Assembly: GCA_965277495.1 (NCBI GenBank)
Contig: OZ255824.1
Coordinates: 1,116,001 to 1,180,000 of the forward strand
DNA length: 64,000 nucleotides
Direction: 5' to 3'
Origin: CAHJXG01 sp965277495
Lineage (GTDB): Bacteria > Pseudomonadota > Alphaproteobacteria > Acetobacterales > Acetobacteraceae
Of this stretch, positions 25,644-34,186 are shown in pieces (the stretch's first letter is position 1; every line of letters starts with the position of its first letter). Below the pieces are notes generated by a model, which made no database searches, was not told where the DNA came from, and worked only from the letters and a program-made list of their open reading frames with translations. A program made the translations under genes and the position numbers.

Positions 25644-26822
25644 ATGCGCGCACTGACCTGGCACGGCAAGGAAGATATACGCTGCGACACCGTCCCGGAC
25701 CCGACGATCCAGGAGGGCCGCGACGCCATCATCAAGGTCAACGCCTGCGCCATCTGCGGCTCCGACCTGCACCTCATGGGCGGCTTCGTGCCGACTATGG
25801 AGAGCGGCGACATTCTGGGCCATGAATGCATGGGCGAGGTCGTCGAGGTTGGCCGCGACAACGCCAAGCTCAAGATCGGCGACCGCGTCGTGGTGCCGTT
25901 CACTATCTGCTGCGGCGAGTGCCGGCAGTGCAAGTGGGGCAACTGGTCCTGCTGCGAGCGGACCAACCCGAACGGCGAGATGCAGGCCAAGCAGTATGGC
26001 TATCCGCTGGCGGGGCTGTTCGGCTTCTCGCACATCACCGGCGGCTTCCCCGGCGGCCAGGCGCAGTATGTCCGCGTGCCCTACGCCGACGTTGGCCCGA
26101 TCAAGGTGCCGGACAGCCTTTCGGACGAGCAGGTGCTGTTCCTGTCCGACATCTTCCCGACCGCCTACCAGGCCGCCGAGCACTGCGAGATCAAGCCCGA
26201 GGACACCATCGCCATCTGGGGCTGCGGACCCGTCGGCGTGCTGGCGGCCAAGTGCTGCTTGCTGTTGGGCGCCAAGCGGGTGATCTCCATCGACACCGTG
26301 CCGGAGCGCCTGGCGCTGGCGCGTGAGGCCGGGGCGGAGACGATCGATTTCGGCGCGCAGAACGTGCAGGACACGCTGATGGAGATGACGCACGGCCAGG
26401 GGCCGGATGCGGTTATCGAGGCCGTCGGCCTGGAAAGCCACGGCGCCGACACGCTGATGCAGAAGGTCAGTTCGGCTGTCATGGCGGCGACGGTGAGCAT
26501 GGAGCGTCCGTTCGCGTTGAACCAGGCCATCCTGGCGTGCCGGCCCGGCGGCATCGTGTCGATGCCGGGCGTGTTCGCCGGCCAGGTCGGCCCGGTGGCG
26601 CTGGGCGCGTTCATGCAGAAGGGCCTGACGTGGAAGACCGGCCAGACCCACATGCAGCGCTACCTGAAGCCGCTGCTGGAGCGGATCGAGAAGGGCGAGA
26701 TCGATCCCTCGTTCATTATCTCGCACCGGGCGATGAGCCTGGAAGAGGGGCCGGAGCTTTACAAGACCTTCCGGGATAAGAAGGACAAGTGCACGAAGGT
26801 GGTGCTGCGTCCGAACGGCTGA
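25644..26822 (+). CDS. Zinc-dependent alcohol dehydrogenase (formaldehyde dehydrogenase-like)
   Basis: A 392-residue zinc MDR protein. Catalytic zinc ligands are in CAICGSD and GHECMGEV. The structural zinc loop is CCGECRQCKWGNWSCCE. The NAD-binding turn is WGCGPVGVLAAKC. The longer-than-usual insert after the structural zinc and the SDIFPTAY motif are shared with glutathione-independent formaldehyde dehydrogenase relatives. GAAGGA stands seven bases before the ATG. It is monocistronic as far as can be seen and is followed by a possible terminator hairpin at 26836-26862. Substrate not fixed. Confidence 0.9.
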   Translation: MRALTWHGKEDIRCDTVPDPTIQEGRDAIIKVNACAICGSDLHLMGGFVPTMESGDILGHECMGEVVEVGRDNAKLKIGDRVVVPFTICCGECRQCKWGNWSCCERTNPNGEMQAKQYGYPLAGLFGFSHITGGFPGGQAQYVRVPYADVGPIKVPDSLSDEQVLFLSDIFPTAYQAAEHCEIKPEDTIAIWGCGPVGVLAAKCCLLLGAKRVISIDTVPERLALAREAGAETIDFGAQNVQDTLMEMTHGQGPDAVIEAVGLESHGADTLMQKVSSAVMAATVSMERPFALNQAILACRPGGIVSMPGVFAGQVGPVALGAFMQKGLTWKTGQTHMQRYLKPLLERIEKGEIDPSFIISHRAMSLEEGPELYKTFRDKKDKCTKVVLRPNG

Positions 26823-26835
26823 ACCGTTCGATATG

Positions 26836-26862
26836 AGCTGCCTGCACGGCGGGGCGGCAGCT
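26836..26862 (+). terminator. Possible terminator hairpin after the alcohol dehydrogenase
   Basis: AGCTGCC (26836-26842) and GGCAGCT (26856-26862) are perfect 7-base arms around a GC-rich 13-base loop, 14 bases after the stop codon. The following bases TTAACTTAG give only a poor U-tract, so intrinsic termination is not certain. Confidence 0.35.
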
Positions 26863-26896
26863 TAACTTAGCGAGGGTCTCAGGCGCAATATGGGGG

Positions 26897-26917
26897 TGAA
26901 CGGGTTAATCCCGTTCA
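26897..26917. promoter_or_regulatory. Perfect 8-base inverted repeat, operator-like
   Basis: TGAACGGG (26897-26904) and CCCGTTCA (26910-26917) are exact reverse complements around TTAAT. A second, smaller inverted pair, GGTAA (26932-26936) and TTACC (26942-26946), follows 14 bases later. Both lie upstream of the RTX-like gene, in a position suitable for binding a dimeric regulator. The regulator is not known. Confidence 0.45.
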
Positions 26918-27128
26918 TCTCCGTTACGCTGGGTAATCGGGTTACCTGCGGGTTCGTATTGGATTTATTGCAGCCGCTTTTCTGCGAAAGCCTAATTTTG
27001 TGATCTCATTATTGATATCATGTCAATAAAGATTTACAAAGGTTATTAAAGAATTCACAGCATTGTGCATTTATTTGGCCTCGCTAACGACCGAAAAGGA
27101 GTGCTCACAAAAAAACGGGAGGTTTGAA

Positions 27129-28637
27129 ATGACGACGCGTACTTGGGTTGGCGGTACGGCCAATAACGACGTGACAAACGCGGCGAATTGGTCGGGCGGC
27201 ATCGTGCCCGCCGCCGGCGATACAGCGCTCGCCACAGCCGGGACACTGATGATGCCGGCGGGATCGAACCTGAACGGCGTGACGCTGGGCGTGAACGAGC
27301 CGAGTGGTGGCCCGCCCGTGGTCGTCGATATGACCGGAGACGACAACCTTACCGTCGCAAACGCGAATTCTACCAATGCCCAAGTGGTGGTGAACGCGAG
27401 CGGCGCAGCGGATACGCTGATCGTCAGCCGCGGCTTTCCCGGCGGCCTCTCGGCGGTGGTCAACGTCGCGGCGAACACCAACCTGACGCTCAACCCGAGC
27501 ACGACGCAGTCCGAGCTTTATGGCCAGGATAGCGTGACGGTCAACGGAGGCACCACGACCCTGTCCGGCAACGTCACCGCCGGCGCCAAGGTCGTCTTGA
27601 ACACCAACCTGGTCGGCACCGGCACCCTGGTGCTCGACGATGCGCACGACGCGGATGGAACAGTCACGTCCAGTTCTGGCGAGATTAATGGAATTGTCGC
27701 GGCCGGGGTGACCATCCAAGTGAACGGCACCGGCGCCGCCGATCCCTATTTGGGCTCCAAGGCCTTGCCGCAGTATGATACGCTCAAGATCGACGATCCC
27801 GCATCCTTTGCCGGCAAATTGCTGATCAATACTGGCATCGTCACCCTGGAGAACTTTACCGCCGACAGCGATATCCTGGCCAATGGCGTAATGTCGTTCT
27901 ACAAAAACGGCACGTTGGTCGAGAGCTTCAACGTGGCGCCCTCGGGCACGCTAGCGCCGGCCACCAGCATCGTCGCGACGCAGGTCGGGGCGAACATGCA
28001 AATCTCCACTGAACCCACCTCGTATACGGGCGGACTGCCGCTCCCCGGCCTGCTGCCGCTGGGGCCGCCGGGCAATTTCCTGGTCAGCGACCAAACCAGC
28101 GGTGGGGCGTGGCAGTCGCAAGGGACGCCCTACAGCGGCCCGGTCGCGGGACTGACCAGCGACATCATCATCGCTACCGCGGACAACATCAACGTCAAGG
28201 CGGCGATCCCGAACGTCTTCATCCACACCGGCAGCGGCGAGGATGCGATCGACGTCAGTGCGGTGAACGGCAACAATGTCCTGGACGGCTCCACCGGCAG
28301 CAACTTCCTGGTGGGCGGAACCGGCAACGACACCTTCTTCGTCGACGACCGAGGCACCCCGGCAGCGATCTGGAGCACCGTCGTCAACTTCCATGCCGGC
28401 GACGATGCGACGGTCTGGGGGGTTTCGCCCAAGGACTTCGGCCTGACATGGACGGATGGCTTGGGCGCGTCAGGCTCTACCGGCCTGACCCTGGCCGCGA
28501 CGGCCGCTGGCAAGCCGACGGCGATGCTCACCTTGGCAGGCCTGAACAGCGCCGACCTGACGAACGGAAAGCTCGCAATCAGCTATGGCATCGATGCTGC
28601 CTCCGGCAGTGACTACATGCTAATTCAACGGATGTAA
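27129..28637 (+). CDS. RTX-like secreted beta-roll protein (paralogue 1)
   Basis: A 502-residue protein, acidic and rich in Gly, Thr, Asn and Val with no cysteine and no signal peptide. An N-terminal module (TWVGGTANND...NWSGGIVPAAGD) is followed by repetitive beta strands. The C-terminal module contains NVLDGSTGSNFLVGGTGNDTFFVDD, a variant of the Gly/Asp-rich calcium-binding RTX nonapeptide. Such proteins usually leave the cell by type I secretion using a C-terminal signal; no T1SS genes are in the window. GGGAGG fixes the ATG at 27129 rather than 27063. The 3' end overlaps the convergent SDR gene by 18 bases. The protein at 34187-35629 shares both modules. Confidence 0.75.
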   Translation: MTTRTWVGGTANNDVTNAANWSGGIVPAAGDTALATAGTLMMPAGSNLNGVTLGVNEPSGGPPVVVDMTGDDNLTVANANSTNAQVVVNASGAADTLIVSRGFPGGLSAVVNVAANTNLTLNPSTTQSELYGQDSVTVNGGTTTLSGNVTAGAKVVLNTNLVGTGTLVLDDAHDADGTVTSSSGEINGIVAAGVTIQVNGTGAADPYLGSKALPQYDTLKIDDPASFAGKLLINTGIVTLENFTADSDILANGVMSFYKNGTLVESFNVAPSGTLAPATSIVATQVGANMQISTEPTSYTGGLPLPGLLPLGPPGNFLVSDQTSGGAWQSQGTPYSGPVAGLTSDIIIATADNINVKAAIPNVFIHTGSGEDAIDVSAVNGNNVLDGSTGSNFLVGGTGNDTFFVDDRGTPAAIWSTVVNFHAGDDATVWGVSPKDFGLTWTDGLGASGSTGLTLAATAAGKPTAMLTLAGLNSADLTNGKLAISYGIDAASGSDYMLIQRM

Positions 28638-29564
28638 GTCATAGGGCTGCGCATCTGACGGGGAGGACCACGAGCAGCCCGTCAGCGCTTCCGATACCGT
28701 CCACAGCCGCTTTCCCGCCTCAGTGTCCCGCGCCTGGGGCATGATGCGGGCAGGGCCGGACGCGCCCTTGATCTCCTGGAAGCCGACAGGTCCGTAATAG
28801 CCGCCGGGCTTCGCGTCCGGCGAGGCCGCCGCATAGACGATGGGCTGCGCGCCGTCCGCTGCCGATTGGCCGAACAGTCGGAAACCGGCCTGCATCACGT
28901 GTTCCTTGAAGCCGGGGGCGCCCCCGCCGGGGCCGTTGGTGATGATGTCCGTCATCGCCCAGCCGGGATGCGCCGCGTCGCTGACCAAGGTCCAGCTCTG
29001 CGCGGCGGCACGGCGGGCAAGTTCGAGCGCGAACATCAGCATCGCCAGCTTGCTCTGCCCATAGGACTTCCAGGCGCTATAACGCCGCTCGCCCTGCAGG
29101 TCGTCCCATGCGATGGCGGCGCCCCGGTGCGCCAGGCTGCTGACCTGCACCACGCGCGCCCCGCCCGCGGACCGTAGCAGCGCCGGCAACAGGCGCGCGG
29201 TCAGGGCGAAGTGGCCGAGGTAGTTGGTGCCGAACTGCAGCTCGAACCCGTCCGCCGTGAGCTGCCGGTTCGGGGGCGCCATCACGCCAGCGTTGTTCAC
29301 CAGGATGTCGAGCGCCGGATGCGCTGCGGTCATGCGGTCCGCGAACGCCGCCACAGAGGCGAGGCTCGCCAGGTCCAGCAACTCGAAGCTCGCCACGGCG
29401 CTGCCCGCCTCGCGCCGCAGCCGGGCCAGCGCCGCCTCGCCTTTCTTTGGATTGCGCCCGGCCAGCACGACCCGGGCGCCGGTCCGCGCGAGCCCCGCCG
29501 CCGTCGCATAGCCGAGGCCCCCTGTGGCACCGGTGACGATTGCGACGCGAGGGGCAGTCCGCAT
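28620..29564 (-). CDS. Short-chain dehydrogenase/reductase
   Basis: A 314-residue SDR. The nucleotide loop is TGATGGLGYATA, LVNNAGVM follows, and the catalytic Ser is in QVSSLAHRG with Tyr and Lys in SYGQSKLAM. The extended C-terminus and overall pattern resemble retinol dehydrogenase/WW-oxidoreductase-like SDRs. The ATG at 29564 shares a base with the stop of eipB, so the two genes are coupled. A longer frame upstream lies inside eipB and is rejected. The 3' end overlaps the convergent RTX-like gene. Confidence 0.88.
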   Translation of the reverse strand: MRTAPRVAIVTGATGGLGYATAAGLARTGARVVLAGRNPKKGEAALARLRREAGSAVASFELLDLASLASVAAFADRMTAAHPALDILVNNAGVMAPPNRQLTADGFELQFGTNYLGHFALTARLLPALLRSAGGARVVQVSSLAHRGAAIAWDDLQGERRYSAWKSYGQSKLAMLMFALELARRAAAQSWTLVSDAAHPGWAMTDIITNGPGGGAPGFKEHVMQAGFRLFGQSAADGAQPIVYAAASPDAKPGGYYGPVGFQEIKGASGPARIMPQARDTEAGKRLWTVSEALTGCSWSSPSDAQPYDLHPLN

Positions 29565-30436
29565 CAGCAATGCGGCTCGACGATCGTGAATTCGCTCAGC
29601 TTGCCCAGCATGACGAAATCGGCGAAATCCATCGTAAGGTCGTCGGCGACCCCGTTGGCCCAGTATTTCATGCCGACCTCGTAGTCCGGGCTGCCGGCAG
29701 GCTTGGAGTCGTTGGCGGCCTGGCCGCGGTCGAAGAATGCGACGCGGACCCGTCCGCTCGGCAACGCAGCCAGCGCTGGGTAGGGCGATCCCGCCGGCTT
29801 CGGGTTCCAATTGATGATGGCGACCGAGCTGTCCTGCGTGCCCTTGTTGCCGGTCCCGTCGAAGATCGGCAAAGTAATGAAGTGCTTGCCGGCCTCGGCG
29901 GCGGCGATGATGGCGGCGGTGTGCGCCATGGGGAACACGGTGCCGGCCGGCATCGGCATCTGGCGTTCCTCCGGCATGGTGTAGCGGATGGTGCCGGCGC
30001 CGCCGGGTGCGGTGAGCGTCGCGTCGCCCTCTACCTGTTCGGTGACGGCGGTGTCGGTGGTCTGCCGCATGCGGAAGCGCATCGACAGGCCGTCCTTGCT
30101 CTCCCAGGTCGCGTAGTCCGACACCAGCGCGATGTCCTGGCCGTCGTTGTTGGTGATGTCGAGCGATAGGCGCTGCCGGGTCGCCCAGCCATCGCAGGCG
30201 TCGGTGATCTCGTAGGCCATCGTGCCGCTTGCCGCCTGCACATCGCCGCGGGCGCTGTCCATCTTCAGGCGATAGAACGCGCGATGGGCGGCGAGCGGCA
30301 CTGGAGCGGCGCCGGACGGCACTGCAGCGGCGCCGGACGGCACGGAACCAGCGCCGGACGGCGCCGGATCAGCCGCAAGCGCGGGCAGGCCCAGCAGGCT
30401 GATGGCGAGTAGGGCGGCAAGGGGGCGCAGGCGCAC
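29564..30436 (-). CDS. eipB: EipB-family cell-envelope integrity protein (DUF1849)
   Basis: A 290-residue periplasmic protein: signal peptide (RLRPLAALLAISLLGLPALA), a Pro/Ser/Gly/Ala linker of seven-residue repeats, then the DUF1849 domain beginning AAHRAFYRLKMDSARGDV and ending in a C-terminal Cys that can pair with the Cys of EITDACDGW. EipB is known from Brucella as an envelope homeostasis protein with a beta-spiral fold. The GTG at 30436 is chosen because GGAG lies eight bases upstream and the signal peptide then starts normally; ATG 30469 is the alternative. It is translationally linked to the SDR gene downstream. Confidence 0.85.
   Translation of the reverse strand: MRLRPLAALLAISLLGLPALAADPAPSGAGSVPSGAAAVPSGAAPVPLAAHRAFYRLKMDSARGDVQAASGTMAYEITDACDGWATRQRLSLDITNNDGQDIALVSDYATWESKDGLSMRFRMRQTTDTAVTEQVEGDATLTAPGGAGTIRYTMPEERQMPMPAGTVFPMAHTAAIIAAAEAGKHFITLPIFDGTGNKGTQDSSVAIINWNPKPAGSPYPALAALPSGRVRVAFFDRGQAANDSKPAGSPDYEVGMKYWANGVADDLTMDFADFVMLGKLSEFTIVEPHC
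30297..30359. repeat. 21-bp tandem repeat inside eipB
   Basis: Three consecutive imperfect 21-base units, beginning GGCACTGGAGCGGCGCCGGA, encode seven-residue PSGAxxV repeats in the linker after the EipB signal peptide. A partial fourth unit follows. Copy number may vary between strains. Confidence 0.75.
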
Positions 30437-30529
30437 TGCGGTTGCTCCAGTTTGGTCAGCCCTCGACATAGGCCCGCTGGGCCGGGTGCGCCAGAGCGTA
30501 CGCTTGTGCCGGCTTTGCGCGACTGCGGG

Positions 30530-32317
30530 TTACCCGGCCGGCTTCACCTTCGGCGGCAGGTCAAGCTTCAACGAAAGCTCCTTCAGCCGTTGCGCATCCA
30601 CCGGGGCCGGGGCGCCCATCATCAGGTCCTGGCCCTGCTGGTTCAGCGGGAACAGGATCACCTCGCGGATGTTCGGCTCGTCCGCCAGCAGCATCACCAT
30701 GCGGTCGATGCCCGGCGCCGACCCGCCATGCGGCGGCGCGCCGTAGCGGAACGCCGACAGCATGCCGCCGAACCGCGCCTCAACGTCGTTCGCGGTGTAG
30801 CCGGCGATCTCGAAGGCGCGGATCATGATGTCCGGGCGGTGGTTGCGGATCGCGCCCGACGACAGCTCGATCCCGTTGCAGACGATGTCGTATTGGAACG
30901 CCTTGATGGTCAGGGGGTCCTGGCTGTTCAGCGCCTCGAGCCCGCCCTGCGGCATGCTGAACGGGTTGTGGCTGAAATCGACCTTCCCGGTTTCTTCAAC
31001 GATTTCATACATCGGGAAATCGGTGATCCAGCAGAACTTGAAGCAATCCTGCTCGATCAGGCCGAGTTCTTGCCCAATCCGGGTGCGGACCAGGCCGGCG
31101 AACTTCGCAGCCTCGTCGCGCTGCCCGGCGGCGAAGAACACCGCATCGCCTGCACTCAGGCCGCAGGCGGCGCGGATGCCCTCGATCCGTTCGGCCTCGA
31201 GGTTCTTGGCGATAGGGCCGCGCCCGCCGTCCTCTTCGAAGATGATATAGCCAAGCCCGCCGGCGCCCTGCTCGCGCGCCCATTCGTTCAGCTTGTCGAA
31301 AAAGCCGCGCGGGCGGGACCCGGCGCCCGGGGCCGGGATCGCCCGGACGATGCCGCCCGACGCCGCGATGCGGGCAAAAAGGCCGAAGCCGGACCCGGCA
31401 TACTGCCCGGTCACGTCCGCTATGCGCAGCGGGTTGCGCAGGTCCGGCTTGTCCGACCCGTATTCCAGCATGGCCTGCTCATAGGGAATGCGCGGGAACG
31501 GCGGCTTCGTCACCGGGCGCCCGCCGAACTCCTCGAACACGCCGGCCATCACCGGCTCCAAGGTGGCGAAAACATCCTCTTGCGTGACGAAGCTCATTTC
31601 GAAGTCAAGCTGGTAGAACTCGCCGGGGCTGCGGTCGGCCCGGCTGGCCTCGTCGCGGAAGCACGGCGCGATCTGGAAATAGCGGTCGAACCCGGCCACC
31701 ATCGCCAGTTGCTTGAATTGCTGCGGCGCCTGCGGCAGGGCGTAGAAGGTGCCGGGATGGCTGCGCGACGGCACCAGGAAGTCGCGCGCACCCTCTGGGC
31801 TGCTGGCGGTCAGGATCGGGGTCTGGAACTCGGTGAACCCCTGCTCGATCATGCGGCGGCGCAGGCTCGCGATCACCCCGGCGCGCAGCATCAGGTTGCG
31901 GTGCACCTTGTCGCGGCGCAGGTCGATGAACCGATATTTCAGCCGCAGCTCGTCCGGATACTGCTGGTCGCCCGCAACCTGGATCGGCAGCGTGTCGGCA
32001 GCTGACTGCACTTCGAGGTCCGCCACCTGCAGCTCGATTTCGCCGGTGGGCAGCCGGGGGTTCACGGTGGCCGGGCTGCGCGGCACGACCGCGCCGGTGA
32101 CGGTGATGACGCTCTCGACCCGCAGCGCGTCGGCGGTGTCGAACGCTGGCGTGCCCGCGGGCAGGACGCATTGGGTGATGCCGTAATGGTCGCGCAGGTC
32201 GATGAACAGCAGGCCGCCGTGGTCGCGCTTGCTGTGCACCCATCCCGACAGCCGGGCGGTCTGGCCGGCATCCGGGCCGCGAAGGGCGCCGCAGGTGTGG
32301 GTGCGATAGGCGTGCAT
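30530..32317 (-). CDS. aspS: Aspartyl-tRNA synthetase
   Basis: A 595-residue class II synthetase with the bacterial layout. The N-terminal OB-fold anticodon domain begins HAYRTHTCGAL and contains WVHSKRDHGGLLFIDLRD. The catalytic core includes FRDEASRADRSPGEFYQLD. The bacterial GAD insertion domain occupies about residues 290-420, and motif 3 is GAPPHGGSAPGIDRMVMLL near the end. It charges tRNA-Asp (or tRNA-Asp and tRNA-Asn in many alphaproteobacteria that use the amidotransferase route). ATG 32317 is chosen as the standard N-terminus. Divergent from rnd. Confidence 0.95.
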   Translation of the reverse strand: MHAYRTHTCGALRGPDAGQTARLSGWVHSKRDHGGLLFIDLRDHYGITQCVLPAGTPAFDTADALRVESVITVTGAVVPRSPATVNPRLPTGEIELQVADLEVQSAADTLPIQVAGDQQYPDELRLKYRFIDLRRDKVHRNLMLRAGVIASLRRRMIEQGFTEFQTPILTASSPEGARDFLVPSRSHPGTFYALPQAPQQFKQLAMVAGFDRYFQIAPCFRDEASRADRSPGEFYQLDFEMSFVTQEDVFATLEPVMAGVFEEFGGRPVTKPPFPRIPYEQAMLEYGSDKPDLRNPLRIADVTGQYAGSGFGLFARIAASGGIVRAIPAPGAGSRPRGFFDKLNEWAREQGAGGLGYIIFEEDGGRGPIAKNLEAERIEGIRAACGLSAGDAVFFAAGQRDEAAKFAGLVRTRIGQELGLIEQDCFKFCWITDFPMYEIVEETGKVDFSHNPFSMPQGGLEALNSQDPLTIKAFQYDIVCNGIELSSGAIRNHRPDIMIRAFEIAGYTANDVEARFGGMLSAFRYGAPPHGGSAPGIDRMVMLLADEPNIREVILFPLNQQGQDLMMGAPAPVDAQRLKELSLKLDLPPKVKPAG

Positions 32318-32449
32318 GGCTCTGGTTCCCACAAGAGCACGTCGAGTGCTCGGCAAATTAGCGGGATCGAGCCGTCACGGCACGATCACGGTCGCGCACA
32401 CAAACCGCGGGAATTTGCCGTGTCAAGTCGCGGACGATACACACGGGCG

Positions 32450-33628
32450 ATGCCACGCCCCACCCTCGCCTTCCCCGACCCGGTGCTGATCACCGACACG
32501 GACACCCTCATCGCCCTATGCGAGCGGCTGATGACCGAGCCTTATGTCACGATCGACACGGAGTTCATGCGCGAACGCACCTACTATCCGGAACTGTGCG
32601 TGGTGCAGTTGGCCGGCGAGATCGACGTTGCGGTCGTCGACGCGCAGGCGCCGGGCATCGATCTGTCGCCGCTGGGGCTGCTGCTGGCGGACAGCAACGT
32701 CGTCAAGGTGTTCCACGCCGCGAGGCAGGACGTGGAAATCTTCCTCGAGCTGTTCGGCAGCGTGCCGGCGCCGATTTTCGACACCCAGGTGGCCGCGATG
32801 GTGGCCGGGTTCGGCGACCAGGTGGGTTACGACGCGCTGGTCTCGTCGCTGACCGGCGGCCAGATCGACAAGGCGCACCGGTTCAGCGACTGGTCAGCCC
32901 GCCCGCTCTCCCCGGCGCAGGTCACCTATGCCGCAGCCGACGTCACCTATCTGCGCCACGTCTACGAACGCCTGCGGGAGAAGCTGGAGCGCGACGGGCG
33001 GCTAGACTGGGTGGCCGAGGAAATGGCCGTCCTGGCGCAGCCCGGCACCTATCGGCCCGACCCGGACGTGATGTGGGAGCGGCTGCGCCCCCGCACCGGC
33101 AACCGCCGCATGCTGGGCCTGCTGCGCGCCGCCGCCGCCTGGCGTGAGCGGGAGGCGCAGCGGGTCAACATCCCCCGGCAGCGCCTATTGAAGGACGAGA
33201 GCCTGCTGGAGATCGCCGCAACCGCGCCCGACAGCGGCGAGGCGTTGTCCCGGGTGCGCGGCATCTCCCGCGGGTTCGCCGAGGGCCGCAGCGGCACGGG
33301 CCTCGTCGCGGCGCTGCAGGAGGCGGCGGCGCTGCCGGAATCTGCCCTGCCCGATGCACCGCGCGGCAAGGACGGCCCGCGCGCTTCGCCTGCCTTGGTG
33401 TCGCTGCTGAAGGTGCTGCTGGCGGCGAAGTGCGAGGCGCACAACGTCGCGCCGAAGCTGCTGGCGTCATCCGACGACCTCGACCGCCTGGCGACCGAAG
33501 CCGAGCCGGACATCCTGGCGCTGCAGGGCTGGCGCCGCGACATGTTCGGCGCTGATGCCTTGGCGCTGAAGGCCGGCGCGATCACGCTGGGGGTGGATGG
33601 GAAGCGGATCAAGCTGCTGCGGGTTTAG
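32450..33628 (+). CDS. rnd: Ribonuclease D
   Basis: A 392-residue DEDD-type 3'-5' exoribonuclease. The first exonuclease motif is VTIDTEFMRERTYYP, the second is near KVFHAARQDVEIF, and the third has the Tyr in PLSPAQVTYAAADVTYL, followed by an HRDC domain. It trims tRNA precursors and other RNAs. The ATG at 32450 matches the family N-terminus. It is divergent from aspS, with a 132-base gap containing a small GAGCAC/GTGCTC inverted repeat at 32335-32351. A DUF29 gene follows 42 bases later. Confidence 0.94.
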   Translation: MPRPTLAFPDPVLITDTDTLIALCERLMTEPYVTIDTEFMRERTYYPELCVVQLAGEIDVAVVDAQAPGIDLSPLGLLLADSNVVKVFHAARQDVEIFLELFGSVPAPIFDTQVAAMVAGFGDQVGYDALVSSLTGGQIDKAHRFSDWSARPLSPAQVTYAAADVTYLRHVYERLREKLERDGRLDWVAEEMAVLAQPGTYRPDPDVMWERLRPRTGNRRMLGLLRAAAAWREREAQRVNIPRQRLLKDESLLEIAATAPDSGEALSRVRGISRGFAEGRSGTGLVAALQEAAALPESALPDAPRGKDGPRASPALVSLLKVLLAAKCEAHNVAPKLLASSDDLDRLATEAEPDILALQGWRRDMFGADALALKAGAITLGVDGKRIKLLRV

Positions 33629-33670
33629 GCCGCGTGCTATACTCGTCGCACTGAAGGGTGGAGGGGCTTG

Positions 33671-34114
33671 ATGGAGGGTGACGGCAACTACGACGCGGAT
33701 TTTCACGCATGGGCGAACGAGCAGGCTACGCTGCTACGGGCTGGCCGCCTGTCGGAAATCGACGTCGAGCACATTGCCGAGGAGATCGAGATTTTGGGAC
33801 GCGGCGAAAAGCGGGAGCTGGTGAGCCGCCTATCGGTCCTACTGCTACATCTGGTAAAATGGGCGCATCAGCCAGAACGCCGTGGCAAAAGCTGGGAACT
33901 GACGATTAAGGAGCAACGCCGGCAACTCGTCCGGCATCTGCGGGACAACCCGAGCCTACGCGCCTGGACCGACCAAGCCATGGCCGACGCCTATGGCGAT
34001 GCGGTGCTGCGGGCGGAGCTGGAGATGAACCTTGCCCGCGACATGCTGCCTTGGAGCTGCCCGTATCGGTTCGAGCAGGCCGTCGATGAGGCGTTTTGGC
34101 CAGACCCTGCCTGA
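33671..34114 (+). CDS. DUF29 family protein
   Basis: A 147-residue protein with the DUF29 pattern: YDADFHAWANEQATLLRAGRL, then IDVEHIAEEIEILGRGEKREL, LLLHLVKWAHQPERRG and a C-terminal MLPWSCPYRFEQAVDE. The family is common in cyanobacteria and alphaproteobacteria, all-helical and of unknown function. GAGGGG is five bases before the ATG. It lies after rnd and before the second RTX-like gene, in a spot that looks inserted into the conserved rnd-ppx neighbourhood. Confidence 0.85.
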   Translation: MEGDGNYDADFHAWANEQATLLRAGRLSEIDVEHIAEEIEILGRGEKRELVSRLSVLLLHLVKWAHQPERRGKSWELTIKEQRRQLVRHLRDNPSLRAWTDQAMADAYGDAVLRAELEMNLARDMLPWSCPYRFEQAVDEAFWPDPA

Positions 34115-34186
34115 GTTCAATGCAATTTCCTATCAATCGAAACGGGCTACAGCTACTTTGAAGCTATGAATAGCTCGGAATAAAAC

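Larger units (their letters stand above)
26823..27128 (+). promoter_or_regulatory. 306-base leader of the first RTX-like gene
   Basis: This region holds a possible terminator for the alcohol dehydrogenase (26836-26862), two inverted repeats (26897-26917 and 26932-26946), and then an AT-rich block from about 26970 to 27080 with several TTGATA/TATTAA-like hexamers that probably carries the promoter. GGGAGG at 27118-27123 is the ribosome site for the gene at 27129. Confidence 0.45.

Noticed and set aside
30452..32005. 517-codon plus-strand frame opposite aspS
   Set aside because: Shadow of aspS, with low-complexity Arg/Ala-rich translation.
32335..32351. GAGCAC/GTGCTC inverted repeat between aspS and rnd
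   Set aside because: Arms of only six bases; too short to separate from chance in GC-rich DNA, although it lies in a divergent promoter region.
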